Notes under the pieces: model-generated
What the model was told of the DNA's origin: nothing
Database searches by the model: none
What the model saw: only the letters and a program-made list of their open reading frames with translations
Shown here: positions 41,775 through 49,430 of the stretch, one piece after another
How the letters are laid out: each line of letters opens with the position of its first letter
Position numbering within the stretch: the first letter of the stretch is position 1
Translations under genes and position numbers: made by a program
NCBI RefSeq assembly: GCF_030063135.1
Contig: NZ_JASISO010000011.1
Span: 1 to 64,000, forward strand
Reading direction: 5' to 3'
DNA from: Streptomyces sp. G-G2
GTDB taxonomy: Bacteria > Actinomycetota > Actinomycetes > Streptomycetales > Streptomycetaceae
Length of the DNA stretch: 64,000 nt

Positions 41775-43066
41775 GCGCCCCTCGCGCGCTGGGCCGACTG
41801 GTGCCGCGCAGCGAGCGGGCCCGGCTGACCGCCCTGTACGGGGCGCTGCTGGTGCTCGCGGGCGGGGGCCTGGTCGCGCTGCTGAACGTACTGGTCCGCC
41901 GGGGCCTCTTCCGCAGCATCAACCAGGCCGTCTCCACCTACGCGCCGGCCGTCAACCGGACCGTGTCCGTCGCCGAGGGAGAGAAGTTCCCCGTTCCCGC
42001 CCAGCGGCTGCCCGACGACCTGCTGTCCCCGGAACAGCTGGCGACGTTCAAGGCCACCCGCACGCTCAGTACCGCCGCCGAACAGGCGGCCCTGCACGAA
42101 CTGTTGACCGTATCCCTGATCGCGCTCGCGGTCTTCGCCGTACTGTCGATCTGGCTGGCCTGGTGGATGGCGGGCCGGGTGCTGCGCCCCGTCGGGGTGA
42201 TCAGCGAGACGGCCCGGCGGCTGTCCGGCGAGAACCTGCACGAGCGGATCGCCCTGGACGCGCCGCCCGGCGAGCTGAAGCGCCTCGCGGACACCTTCGA
42301 CGGGATGCTCGACCGGATGGAGGACCTGGTCGGCGCCCAGCGGCGGTTCGCGGCGAACGCCGCGCACGAGCTGCGCACCCCGCTGGCCGTCCAGCGGGCG
42401 GCGGCCGAGATCGGGCTGGCCGGGGACCCGGGGCCGGAGAAGCTGGCCCGGATCCGTACCAAACTGATCGGGGTCGCGGACTCCAGCGAGCACCTCATCG
42501 AGTCGCTGCTGCTGCTCGCCGTGTCTCAGGAGGGCCTGGGGAGCACGCGGCCGGTGGACCTCGCCGAACTGGTGGCGTCGGAGCTGGCGGCTACGGAGCT
42601 GTCGGGTACGGAGTCGGCGGGTACGGAGCTGGGGGCCATGGAGCCGGCGGGCGGCGCGGCGCGGGGGCTGACGGTCGAGCGGTCGCTGGAGCCGCTGCCG
42701 GTGACCGGCGACGGAATACTGCTCGGGCACCTGGTCCGCAATCTGCTGGCCAACGCGGTACGCCACAACCGCCCGGGCGGCCGGATCGTGCTGCGGACCT
42801 CCGTCGAGGCGGGGGAGGCGGGGGCGGACGGCGTTCTGACCGTCTCCAACACCGGGCCGGTGATCGAGCCGGGCGAGGTGGCGCGGCTGATGGAGCCGTT
42901 CCGGCGGCGCGCTGAGCGACGGCACACCCCGGGCGAGGGCGCGGGGCTGGGGCTGTCGATCGTCGCTTCGATCGCGCGGGCGCACGGGGCGGAGCTGACG
43001 GCCGAGGCCAACCCGGTCCCGGGCGGCGGCCTGACGGTCCGGGTCCGCTTCCCGGCTCCCCAGTGA
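41771..43066 (+). CDS. sensor histidine kinase
   Basis: A 431-aa membrane kinase. Two helices (about 22-44 and 112-137) flank a short extracytoplasmic sensor; HAMP follows, then the H box AANAAHELRTPLA (His about 198). The N box is NLLANAVRHNRPGG (about 321-335), and the G box GAGLGLSI lies near 389. A Thr/Glu/Ala-rich repeat insertion (TEL-SGTES-AGTEL, about 274-297) interrupts the region between the H and N boxes. It is coupled to the regulator by GTGA overlap. Confidence 0.9.
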   Translation: MSAPRALGRLVPRSERARLTALYGALLVLAGGGLVALLNVLVRRGLFRSINQAVSTYAPAVNRTVSVAEGEKFPVPAQRLPDDLLSPEQLATFKATRTLSTAAEQAALHELLTVSLIALAVFAVLSIWLAWWMAGRVLRPVGVISETARRLSGENLHERIALDAPPGELKRLADTFDGMLDRMEDLVGAQRRFAANAAHELRTPLAVQRAAAEIGLAGDPGPEKLARIRTKLIGVADSSEHLIESLLLLAVSQEGLGSTRPVDLAELVASELAATELSGTESAGTELGAMEPAGGAARGLTVERSLEPLPVTGDGILLGHLVRNLLANAVRHNRPGGRIVLRTSVEAGEAGADGVLTVSNTGPVIEPGEVARLMEPFRRRAERRHTPGEGAGLGLSIVASIARAHGAELTAEANPVPGGGLTVRVRFPAPQ

Positions 43067-43139
43067 CCCCGCTTCCGCGCTCCCCCGCGACCCCGCGACC
43101 CCGTGACCGGGGGCCCGGGGCCGCCGTAGGGTCGCCGTC

Positions 43140-43394
43140 ATGAGTGCGGAGATCACCGTCTACTGGCGGCCCGGGTGTGTGTACTGCATGAAGCTGTGGG
43201 TCAAGCTCCGTCTGACCGGCACCCGTTACCGCCCGGTCAACATCTGGCGCGACCCCGGCGCGGCCGCCTACGTCCGCGGTGTCGCGCAGGGCAACGAGAC
43301 CGTCCCCACGGTCCGCGTCCGCCGCGCCGACGGCGCCGAGCACGCCCTGGTGAACCCGACCCTGGCCGAGGTGCGCCGGGCGGTCAGCGGGTGA
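43140..43394 (+). CDS. glutaredoxin-like (mycoredoxin-type) protein
   Basis: An 84-aa thioredoxin-fold protein with a CVYC active site (Cys13-Cys16), the TVPTVRV cis-Pro segment (about 55-61), and a short C-terminal helix. In actinobacteria this class uses mycothiol rather than glutathione to reduce mixed disulphides. Its end overlaps the end of the convergent membrane-protein gene by 11 bp. No ribosome site is obvious; translation may be leaderless. Confidence 0.85.
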   Translation: MSAEITVYWRPGCVYCMKLWVKLRLTGTRYRPVNIWRDPGAAAYVRGVAQGNETVPTVRVRRADGAEHALVNPTLAEVRRAVSG

Positions 43395-44031
43395 GGCCCG
43401 GGGCCCCTGGCGGGGCGGTCCGCGTCCGCGTCCGGTGGTGGAGCAGCAGGGCGATGTAGGCGAGGTCGAAGACCCCGCACAGGATGCCCAGGCCCAGAAT
43501 GAACGGGGCGTCCTCGATCACCCCGAACAGGACGGTCGGGGCCAGGGTGCCGAGCCATTTCGCGACGGCGATGACCAGGCTCTGGCCGCGCGTCCCCGCC
43601 CGGTCCGCGAACAGGGCGATGAACAGCCCGGACATCAGCAGGTTCTGCAGGAACGCCGAGTAGCGGCTCGCGTCGTGCGCCCCGAAGTGCGCGAGGAAGA
43701 GCCACTGCACGGCGAAGGCGCCGCCGAAGACCAGTACCCCCCAGACGGCGAACAGCGGCCGGGTGACGAACTCCGGCAGCTCGGCGCGCCCGAAGCGGAA
43801 GAACGTGGAGACGATCACCAGGTCGGCCAGGGCCCACACGATGTTGACGACGCCCTGCGCGGACACCCCGCCGAGGACGTCGTTCACGGCGTACGTCGAC
43901 TCCCACGCGAAGTTCAGCGCGAGCGCGGCCACCGGCATCGCGTACGTCCGCTGCCGCAGCCCGAGCCGGATGGCCTCGGCGTAGACGAGGGTCCAGGCGA
44001 TCCCGCTGACCAGGGTCAGGAACAGCTCCAC
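43384..44031 (-). CDS. seven-helix membrane protein resembling Pyr4-type terpene cyclases
   Basis: A 215-aa protein with about seven hydrophobic helices. Two acidic motifs recall Pyr4-family membrane terpene cyclases: LALNFAWESTYAVND (Glu near 44) and ILCGVFDLAYIALL near the C-terminus (Asp near 190). Size also matches (Pyr4-like proteins are around 200-240 aa). If right, it would protonate and cyclise a prenyl substrate in the membrane. No prenyltransferase or epoxidase is adjacent, so the assignment rests on motifs alone. It could otherwise be an unrelated seven-helix protein. Confidence 0.55.
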   Translation of the reverse strand: MELFLTLVSGIAWTLVYAEAIRLGLRQRTYAMPVAALALNFAWESTYAVNDVLGGVSAQGVVNIVWALADLVIVSTFFRFGRAELPEFVTRPLFAVWGVLVFGGAFAVQWLFLAHFGAHDASRYSAFLQNLLMSGLFIALFADRAGTRGQSLVIAVAKWLGTLAPTVLFGVIEDAPFILGLGILCGVFDLAYIALLLHHRTRTRTAPPGAPGLTR

Positions 44032-44298
44032 GCTCTTCTCCCGCGCTCGTACCGTGCTGGCAGCCGTTGCTCGTACCAGCTCAGGCGCCGCACCCTAGCG
44101 CCGTGACCGGCAAGGTGCACCGGGTCGAAGGAGGCAGGGGGTGCTGACCACGTAGGTGAAGGTGGTGTGGTCGAGGTCCTCCGCGCTGACGAACCGCCGG
44201 TCCTTCGGGCGCTGGGCGTCCACCGGGTACGCGCGATCCACCGCCTGCCTGGCTCCGGCCCAGCCGTCGGGCCCCGAACGCCTGGGCCCACCCCTTGC
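44032..44298. other. gap with a possible minus-strand gene remnant
   Basis: A minus-strand frame (44095-44241, GTG start, 48 codons) encodes a protein-like stretch (VDAQRPKDRRF, then SAEDLDHTTFTYVVST) but has no ribosome site or family match. It is more likely a fragment than a gene. A dispersed 28-bp repeat lies at 44100-44127. Confidence 0.3.
44100..44127 (+). repeat. 28-bp dispersed repeat, copy A
   Basis: Contains GTGACCGGCAAGGTGCACCG. An inverted copy at 52010-52037 matches at 27 of 28 positions. Both are in gene-poor gaps. Confidence 0.7.
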
Positions 44299-44313
44299 CT
44301 GACGATGCGTCAG
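44299..44313. promoter_or_regulatory. TetR-type operator, copy 6
   Basis: Perfect dyad CTGACGATGCGTCAG, 93 bp before the first LLM oxidoreductase gene. Confidence 0.8.
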
Positions 44314-44340
44314 CTACCACCATGGGCCCTGGTCGTCATG

Positions 44341-44353
44341 TGACGGGACGTCA
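44341..44353. promoter_or_regulatory. TetR-type operator, copy 7
   Basis: TGACGGGACGTCA, a perfect 13-bp core whose outermost pair is not matched. It is 53 bp before the LLM gene start, and its centre is 41 bp from that of copy 6, so two dimers could bind side by side. Confidence 0.77.
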
Positions 44354-44406
44354 GCCCGTGGCGATGGTGATGGCGACGGCCACGACGAAGGCGAGGCGGG
44401 CACGGC

Positions 44407-45354
44407 ATGGCGCGTGTGTTTCCGGAAGGTCGGCTGGTCTACGGGATGCAGCTCCCGGTCCAGTCGCAGAGCACCATCTACGCCGAGCCCTGGGAGGCGT
44501 CGGCGGGCGCGGCCGATCTCGCCGAGGTCGCCCGCGCCGCCGACCGGGCGGGCTTCGGATACCTGGCCTCGTGCGACCACGTGGCCATCCCGCGCAGGCT
44601 CGCCGGGCCGATGAGCACCGTCTGGTACGACCCGGTCGCCACCCTGTCCTTCCTGGCCGCGATCACCGAGCGCGTCCGGCTGCTCAGCCATGTCGCGGTC
44701 GTCGGCCTGCGCCACCCGCTGATCAGCGCCAAGCAGTACGCGACCCTCGACCACCTCTCCGGCGGGCGGCTGATCCTCGGCGTGGGGGCGGGGCACGTGC
44801 AGGAGGAGTTCGAGGTCCTCGGCGTCGACTTCGCCCGGCGCGGCCCGCTGCTCGACGAGACCATCGACGCGCTGCGCGCGGCCCTCGGGCCCGAGGAGTA
44901 CCCGGAGTTCGAGGGGGAGACCTTCGCGTTCAAGGACCTCGGGCAGCTGCCGCGCCCGGCCCAGGAGCGGATCCCGGTGTGGGTCGGCGGCTCCTCGCCC
45001 GCCGCCGTGCGCAGGGCGGCCGTACGCGGCGACGGCTGGCTCCCGCAGGGCGACCCGCGCGACAGGCTCCCGGCCCAGGTGGCCCGTATCCGGGAACTGC
45101 GCGCCGCCGCCGGGGTGGGCGCCCCCATCGAGATGGGCGCGATCACGGAGGCGCTGTACATCGGCGAGCCCGGCTGGGACACCGGGCGGCGCACGCTCAC
45201 GGGCAAGGCGGAGGTCCTCGCCGAGTCCCTGCGGGAGTACAAGGCGCTCGGCATGGACCAGATCCAGGTGCGCTTCCGCAGTCGCGACCGGGCCGAACTC
45301 GTGGACCAGATCAGCGCGTTCGGGGCCGAGGTGGCCCCGCTCCTCAACGACTGA
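44407..45354 (+). CDS. LLM-class F420-dependent oxidoreductase
   Basis: A 315-aa luciferase-like TIM barrel. Typical marks are the N-terminal VYGMQLPVQS, ADRAGFGYLASCDHVAIPRR, TERVRLLSHVAVVGLRHPLISAKQYATLDHLSGGRLILGVGAGH and IPVWVGGSSPAAVRRAAVRGDGWLP. The family uses F420 or FMN; neighbouring DDN-like and LLM genes suggest F420. The first gene after operators 6 and 7, it is followed 25 bp later by the SDR gene, so the two probably form an operon. Confidence 0.87.
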   Translation: MARVFPEGRLVYGMQLPVQSQSTIYAEPWEASAGAADLAEVARAADRAGFGYLASCDHVAIPRRLAGPMSTVWYDPVATLSFLAAITERVRLLSHVAVVGLRHPLISAKQYATLDHLSGGRLILGVGAGHVQEEFEVLGVDFARRGPLLDETIDALRAALGPEEYPEFEGETFAFKDLGQLPRPAQERIPVWVGGSSPAAVRRAAVRGDGWLPQGDPRDRLPAQVARIRELRAAAGVGAPIEMGAITEALYIGEPGWDTGRRTLTGKAEVLAESLREYKALGMDQIQVRFRSRDRAELVDQISAFGAEVAPLLND

Positions 45355-45379
45355 ACGGCTAACGGCAAGGGGTATCGGC

Positions 45380-46165
45380 ATGGGCAAGCTGGACGGGCGC
45401 GTCGTCATCATCACGGGTGCGGCGCGCGGGCAGGGCGAGCAGGAGGCCCGGATCTTCGCCGAAGAGGGCGCGAAGGTGCTGCTGGGCGACGTACTGGACG
45501 AGCAGGGCGCCGCGGTCGCCAAGGAGATCGGCGAGGACCGGGCCCGGTACGTACGGATGGACGTGAGCCGGGAGGAGGACTGGGCGGCCGCCGTCGCCGC
45601 CGCGAAGGAGACCTTCGGCGAGATCAATGGACTGGTCAACAACGCGGGCATCCTGCGGTTCAACGAGCTGGTGAGCACCCCCCTGGAGGAGTTCCAGCAG
45701 ATCATCCAGGTCAACCAGATCGGCACCTTCCTCGGGATCAAGGCGGTCGCCCCCGAGATCGAGGCGGCGGGCGGCGGCACCGTCGTCAACACCTCCTCCT
45801 ACACCGGTCTGACGGGGATGGCGTACGTCGGCGCCTACGCCGCCACCAAGGCGGCGATCCTCGGCCTGACCCGGGTGGCCGCGCTGGAACTGGCGGCCAA
45901 GAACATCCGCGTCAACGCGATGTGCCCGGGAGCCGTGGACACCCCCATGGCCAACCCCGGGCTGCTCGATCCGGCGGGGATGACGGACGAGGCGCGGGAC
46001 GCGATGGCGGAGCTGTACAAGCGGGTCGTGCCGATGGGGCGGGTGGGCCGCCCGGACGAGATCGCGCGCCTCGCCCTCTTCCTGACCAGCGAGGACTCCT
46101 CGTACATCACCGGCCAGCCGTTCGTCGTGGACGGTGGCTGGATGGCGGGCGTCAGCATTCTCTGA
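45380..46165 (+). CDS. short-chain dehydrogenase (SDR, hydroxysteroid-dehydrogenase-like)
   Basis: A 261-aa classical SDR with TGAARGQG (12-19), LVNNAGIL, Ser of TSSYTG (about 140) and YAATK (about 153-157). The closing SSYITGQPFVVDGGW is complete. The pattern is that of 3-alpha/20-beta-hydroxysteroid or cyclic-alcohol dehydrogenases using NAD(H), but many substrates share it. ATG follows AAGGGG. It follows the LLM gene by 25 bp in the same operon. Confidence 0.9.
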   Translation: MGKLDGRVVIITGAARGQGEQEARIFAEEGAKVLLGDVLDEQGAAVAKEIGEDRARYVRMDVSREEDWAAAVAAAKETFGEINGLVNNAGILRFNELVSTPLEEFQQIIQVNQIGTFLGIKAVAPEIEAAGGGTVVNTSSYTGLTGMAYVGAYAATKAAILGLTRVAALELAAKNIRVNAMCPGAVDTPMANPGLLDPAGMTDEARDAMAELYKRVVPMGRVGRPDEIARLALFLTSEDSSYITGQPFVVDGGWMAGVSIL

Positions 46166-46172
46166 CGCGTCA

Positions 46173-46187
46173 TCTGATGGAGCGTCA
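46173..46187. promoter_or_regulatory. TetR-type operator, copy 8
   Basis: CTGATGGAGCGTCAG, one mismatch in the left arm. It follows the SDR stop by 8 bp, upstream of the second LLM gene. Confidence 0.68.
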
Positions 46188-46232
46188 GGTATTGACGCGT
46201 CCGGCGCGCGATGGAACAGTCAACCCATCAAA

Positions 46233-46247
46233 TCTGACGCAACGTCA
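46233..46247. promoter_or_regulatory. TetR-type operator, copy 9
   Basis: Perfect dyad CTGACGCAACGTCAG, 14 bp before the second LLM gene start and 60 bp from copy 8. TGACGCGTCA at 46162-46171 and a half-site at 46192 lie nearby. Confidence 0.8.
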
Positions 46248-46261
46248 GAAACTTAAGGACG

Positions 46262-47392
46262 GTGAACCCCTTGGAATTCGGGCTCTTTGTGCAGGGATAC
46301 GTGCCTGAGGCGCGCTCCAAGGTCGACCCCGAGGCGGAGCACAAGGCGCTGATCGAGGAAACCGAGTACGTCATCCAGGCGGACAAGTCCGGCTTCAAGT
46401 ACGCCTGGGCCTCCGAGCACCACTTCCTGGAGGAGTACTCGCACCTCTCGGCGAACGAGGTCTTCCTCGGGTACCTCGCCCACGCCACCGAACGCATCCA
46501 CCTCGGCTCCGGCATCTTCAACCCGCTCGCCCCGGTCAACCACCCGGTCAAGGTGGCCGAGAAGGTCGCCATGCTCGACCACCTGTCCAAGGGCCGCTTC
46601 GAGTTCGGCACCGGCCGCGGCGCGGGCAGCCACGAGATCCTCGGCTTCCTCCCCGGCATCGAGGACATGAACGGCACGAAGGAGATCTGGGAGGAGACCA
46701 TCGCGGAATTCCCCAAGATGTTCCTCCAGGAGGAGTACGAGGGGTTCCAGGGCAAGCACTGGTCGCTGCCGCCGCGGAAGATCTTCCCCAAGCCGTACGG
46801 GAAGGCCCACCCGGCCATGTGGTACGCGGCGGGCTCGCCCTCCTCGTACGCGATGGCCGCGAAGAAGGGGCTCGGGGTCCTGGGCTTCAGCGTCCAGAAG
46901 GTCTCGGACATGCAGTGGGTCCTGGACCAGTACAAGACGGCCATCCAGGAGGCGAAGGCGATCGGCGCGTTCGTCAACGACAACGTCATGGTGACCTCGA
47001 CCGCGATCTGCGCCGAGACCCACGACAAGGCCGTGGAGATCGCGGTCAACGCCAACATGAACCGCTTCCAGTCGCTGGTCTTCCGCTACCACGACACCTT
47101 CCCGCGGCCCGAGGCGATCCCGGAGTGGCCGGAGATCCTCCCCGAGTACAACGCGGAGATCATCGAGCTGCTGATCGCCGAGGAGCTGCTGATCTGCGGG
47201 GACCCGACGGAGGTCCTCCAGCAGTGCAAGCGGTGGGAGTCGGCGGGGGCGGACCAGCTGTCCTTCGGTCTGCCGACGGGGGTGTCGTACGAGGACACGA
47301 TGAACACGGTGAAGCTGATCGGGGAGCACGTGATCCCGAAGATCGACACCGACCCCATCCACCGCACCACCCGCTTCCGCGAATCCGCCTGA
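46262..47392 (+). CDS. LLM-class F420/flavin-dependent oxidoreductase
   Basis: A 376-aa luciferase-like monooxygenase-family protein, longer than the first LLM copy. Seen are EFGLFVQGYVPEARS at the start, YAWASEHHFLEEYSHLSANEVFLGYLA, THRIHLGSGIFN-like and LDHLSKGRFEFGTGRGAGSHE. The end region (LLIAEELLICGDPTEVLQQCKRWE, then ADQLSFGLPTG) is typical of actinobacterial members in steroid-type gene clusters. GTG 46262 is used; a TTG at 46271 would give the family-typical MEFGLF start. Under operators 8 and 9. Reaction unknown; hydride transfer or oxygenation are both possible. Confidence 0.87.
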   Translation: MNPLEFGLFVQGYVPEARSKVDPEAEHKALIEETEYVIQADKSGFKYAWASEHHFLEEYSHLSANEVFLGYLAHATERIHLGSGIFNPLAPVNHPVKVAEKVAMLDHLSKGRFEFGTGRGAGSHEILGFLPGIEDMNGTKEIWEETIAEFPKMFLQEEYEGFQGKHWSLPPRKIFPKPYGKAHPAMWYAAGSPSSYAMAAKKGLGVLGFSVQKVSDMQWVLDQYKTAIQEAKAIGAFVNDNVMVTSTAICAETHDKAVEIAVNANMNRFQSLVFRYHDTFPRPEAIPEWPEILPEYNAEIIELLIAEELLICGDPTEVLQQCKRWESAGADQLSFGLPTGVSYEDTMNTVKLIGEHVIPKIDTDPIHRTTRFRESA

Positions 47393-47450
47393 CCCACCAC
47401 CAGGCCTCCGGCCGGGCCCGTCGGCGTTGGGGCCTCCGGCACGGTGAAAT

Positions 47451-47470
47451 CAGCCTCGCCGGCGGTTGAG
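47451..47470. repeat. Streptomyces dispersed intergenic repeat
   Basis: Contains CCTCGCCGGCGGTTGAGG, a version of the short CCTCAA-CGCCGG/CCGGCG-TTGAGG repeat found between genes in Streptomyces. Three related copies lie at 63841-63979. Confidence 0.7.
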
Positions 47471-47535
47471 GCGCGGGGCCGGGCGGAGCCCGGTGCGGCC
47501 CGCGAGGGCCGGTCTCCGCCGCCGGAGCCGCCGGG

Positions 47536-47575
47536 GCGCCGCCGCCGGCCGCCCGCTGAACTGGAACGTGCTCAC
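47536..47575 (+). repeat. 40-bp direct repeat, upstream copy
   Basis: Identical over 40 bp to 48472-48511, inside the deacylase gene downstream (codons of RPLNWNVLT). The gap copy is therefore a fragment of that gene transferred about 0.9 kb upstream. Confidence 0.85.
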
Positions 47576-47690
47576 AACACGCCGGCGGGGCTGGGGTCGC
47601 TCGGCGAGGCTGGGGTGGGCCCGGCGGGGCCGGGGCTGAGGGTGGCCGGAGCCGCCGGGGCGCCGGGTCGCAGACCAGGAAAGGGACGTC

Positions 47691-49430
47691 ATGCTCGACC
47701 ATCTGATCAAGGGCGCGACCGTCGCGGACGGCACCGGCGCCCCCGCCTACACCGCCGACGTCGGCCTCAGGGACGGCCGCATCGCCGTCATCGCCGAGCC
47801 CGGCCACGTCACCGAGGAGGCCAGGACCAGCGAGGACGCGCACGGCCTCGTCCTCACCCCCGGGTTCATCGACCCGCACACCCACTACGACGCCCAGCTC
47901 TTCTGGGACCCCTACGCCACCCCCTCCATGAACCACGGCGTCACCACCGTCGCGGGCGGCAACTGCGGCTTCACCCTGGCCCCCCTCCACCCCGACCGCC
48001 CCGAGGACGCCGACTACACGCGCCGCATGATGAGCAAGGTCGAGGGCATGGCCCTCAAGGCCCTGGAGGAGGGCGTCGACTGGTCCTGGTCCACCTTCGG
48101 CGAGTACCTCGACGCCCTCGACGGCCGCATCGCCGTCAACGCGGGCTTCATGGTCGGCCACTGCGCCCTGCGCCGCCACGTCATGGGCGAGGACGCGGTC
48201 GGCGGCCAGCCCACCGAAGCGCAGCTCCAGCAGATGCTCGACCTCTTCCACGACGCGATGAACGCCGGCGCCTGGGGCCTGTCCACCACCCAGTCCTCCA
48301 CCCACTCCGACGGCGCGGGCGCCCCCGTCGCCTCCCGGCACGCGAAGCCCGCCGAACTCCTCGCGCTCTCCCGGGCGGTCGGCGAGCACGAGGGCACCCA
48401 GCTGGAGGCGATCGTCGCGGGCTGCCTCGACCAGTTCGCGGACGAGGAGATCGACCTCTTCGTCGAGATGAGCGCCGCCGCCGGCCGCCCGCTGAACTGG
48501 AACGTGCTCACCATCGACGCGGCCGTCCCCGAACGCGTGCCGCGCCAGCTCATCCCGAGCGAGCGCGCCCGCAAGGCGGGCGGCCGGATCGTCGCGCTCA
48601 CCATGCCGATCCTGACCCCCATGAACATGTCCCTCGGCACCTTCTGCGCCCTGAACCTGATCCCCGGCTGGGGCGAGGTCCTCGGCCTCCCCGTGCCCGA
48701 GCGGATCGAGAGGCTCCGCGACGCCGACGTACGGACCGCGATGCTGCGCCGCGCCGACAGCAAGGAGGCCGGGGTCTTCCGGCGGCTGGCGGACTTCGGG
48801 CGCTACGTCATCGGGGACACGTACAGCGAGGTGAACGAGGGCCTCTCCGGCCGGGTCGTGAACGACATCGCCGCCGAGCGCGGCCTGGATCCCTTCCACT
48901 GTCTGGTGGAGATCTGCGCCAACGACGAGCTGCGCACCATCCTGTGGCCGATGCCCACCGACAACGACCCGGCGAGCTGGGCGCTGCGCCAGGAGACCTG
49001 GCAGCACGAGGACGTGATGCTGGGCGGCTCGGACGCGGGCGCGCACCTGGACCGGATGTGCGGGGCCCCTTACACGACCCGGTTCCTCGGGGACTGTCTG
49101 CGCGGGCGCAAGCTCGTGCCGCTGGAGCAGGCGGTACGGATGCTCACGGACGAGCCGGCCCAGTTGTTCGGGCTGCGCGACCGGGGCCGCATCGCCGAGG
49201 GCTGGCACGCGGACCTGGTGCTCTTCGACCCGGAGCGGATCGAGGCCGGGCCCGCCACGCTGGTCCACGACCTGCCGGGCGACAGCCCGCGGCTGGACTC
49301 GCGGGCGATCGGGATCGTGTCCGTCCGGGTCAACGGGGTGGAGACGATCCGTGACGACGAGGTGACGGGAGCCATCCCGGGCATCGTGCTCCGGTCGGGC
49401 CGGGACACGAGGACGGTGAGCACCCGATGA
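47691..49430 (+). CDS. N-acyl-D-amino-acid deacylase-like amidohydrolase
   Basis: A 579-aa amidohydrolase-superfamily enzyme of the D-aminoacylase group. The N-terminal beta sandwich precedes TPGFIDPHTHYD (His63, His65); the metal-bridging region lies further on, and the late Asp is in GGSDAGAHLD (about 446). Length fits the group (around 500-580 aa). Known members hydrolyse N-acyl-D-amino acids, but many of these Actinobacteria genes sit in acyl-CoA catabolic clusters and are likely C-C or C-N hydrolases of other substrates. ATG follows GGAAAGGGA. Its stop overlaps the aldehyde dehydrogenase start (ATGA). No CTGACG operator is seen in the 298-bp gap. Confidence 0.84.
   Translation: MLDHLIKGATVADGTGAPAYTADVGLRDGRIAVIAEPGHVTEEARTSEDAHGLVLTPGFIDPHTHYDAQLFWDPYATPSMNHGVTTVAGGNCGFTLAPLHPDRPEDADYTRRMMSKVEGMALKALEEGVDWSWSTFGEYLDALDGRIAVNAGFMVGHCALRRHVMGEDAVGGQPTEAQLQQMLDLFHDAMNAGAWGLSTTQSSTHSDGAGAPVASRHAKPAELLALSRAVGEHEGTQLEAIVAGCLDQFADEEIDLFVEMSAAAGRPLNWNVLTIDAAVPERVPRQLIPSERARKAGGRIVALTMPILTPMNMSLGTFCALNLIPGWGEVLGLPVPERIERLRDADVRTAMLRRADSKEAGVFRRLADFGRYVIGDTYSEVNEGLSGRVVNDIAAERGLDPFHCLVEICANDELRTILWPMPTDNDPASWALRQETWQHEDVMLGGSDAGAHLDRMCGAPYTTRFLGDCLRGRKLVPLEQAVRMLTDEPAQLFGLRDRGRIAEGWHADLVLFDPERIEAGPATLVHDLPGDSPRLDSRAIGIVSVRVNGVETIRDDEVTGAIPGIVLRSGRDTRTVSTR
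48472..48511 (+). repeat. 40-bp direct repeat, in-gene copy
   Basis: In-gene counterpart of 47536-47575; here it is part of the deacylase reading frame and is presumably the source. Confidence 0.85.

Noticed and set aside
44095-44241. A 48-codon minus-strand frame that reads like protein
   Set aside because: No ribosome site, no family match and too short; kept only as a possible remnant.
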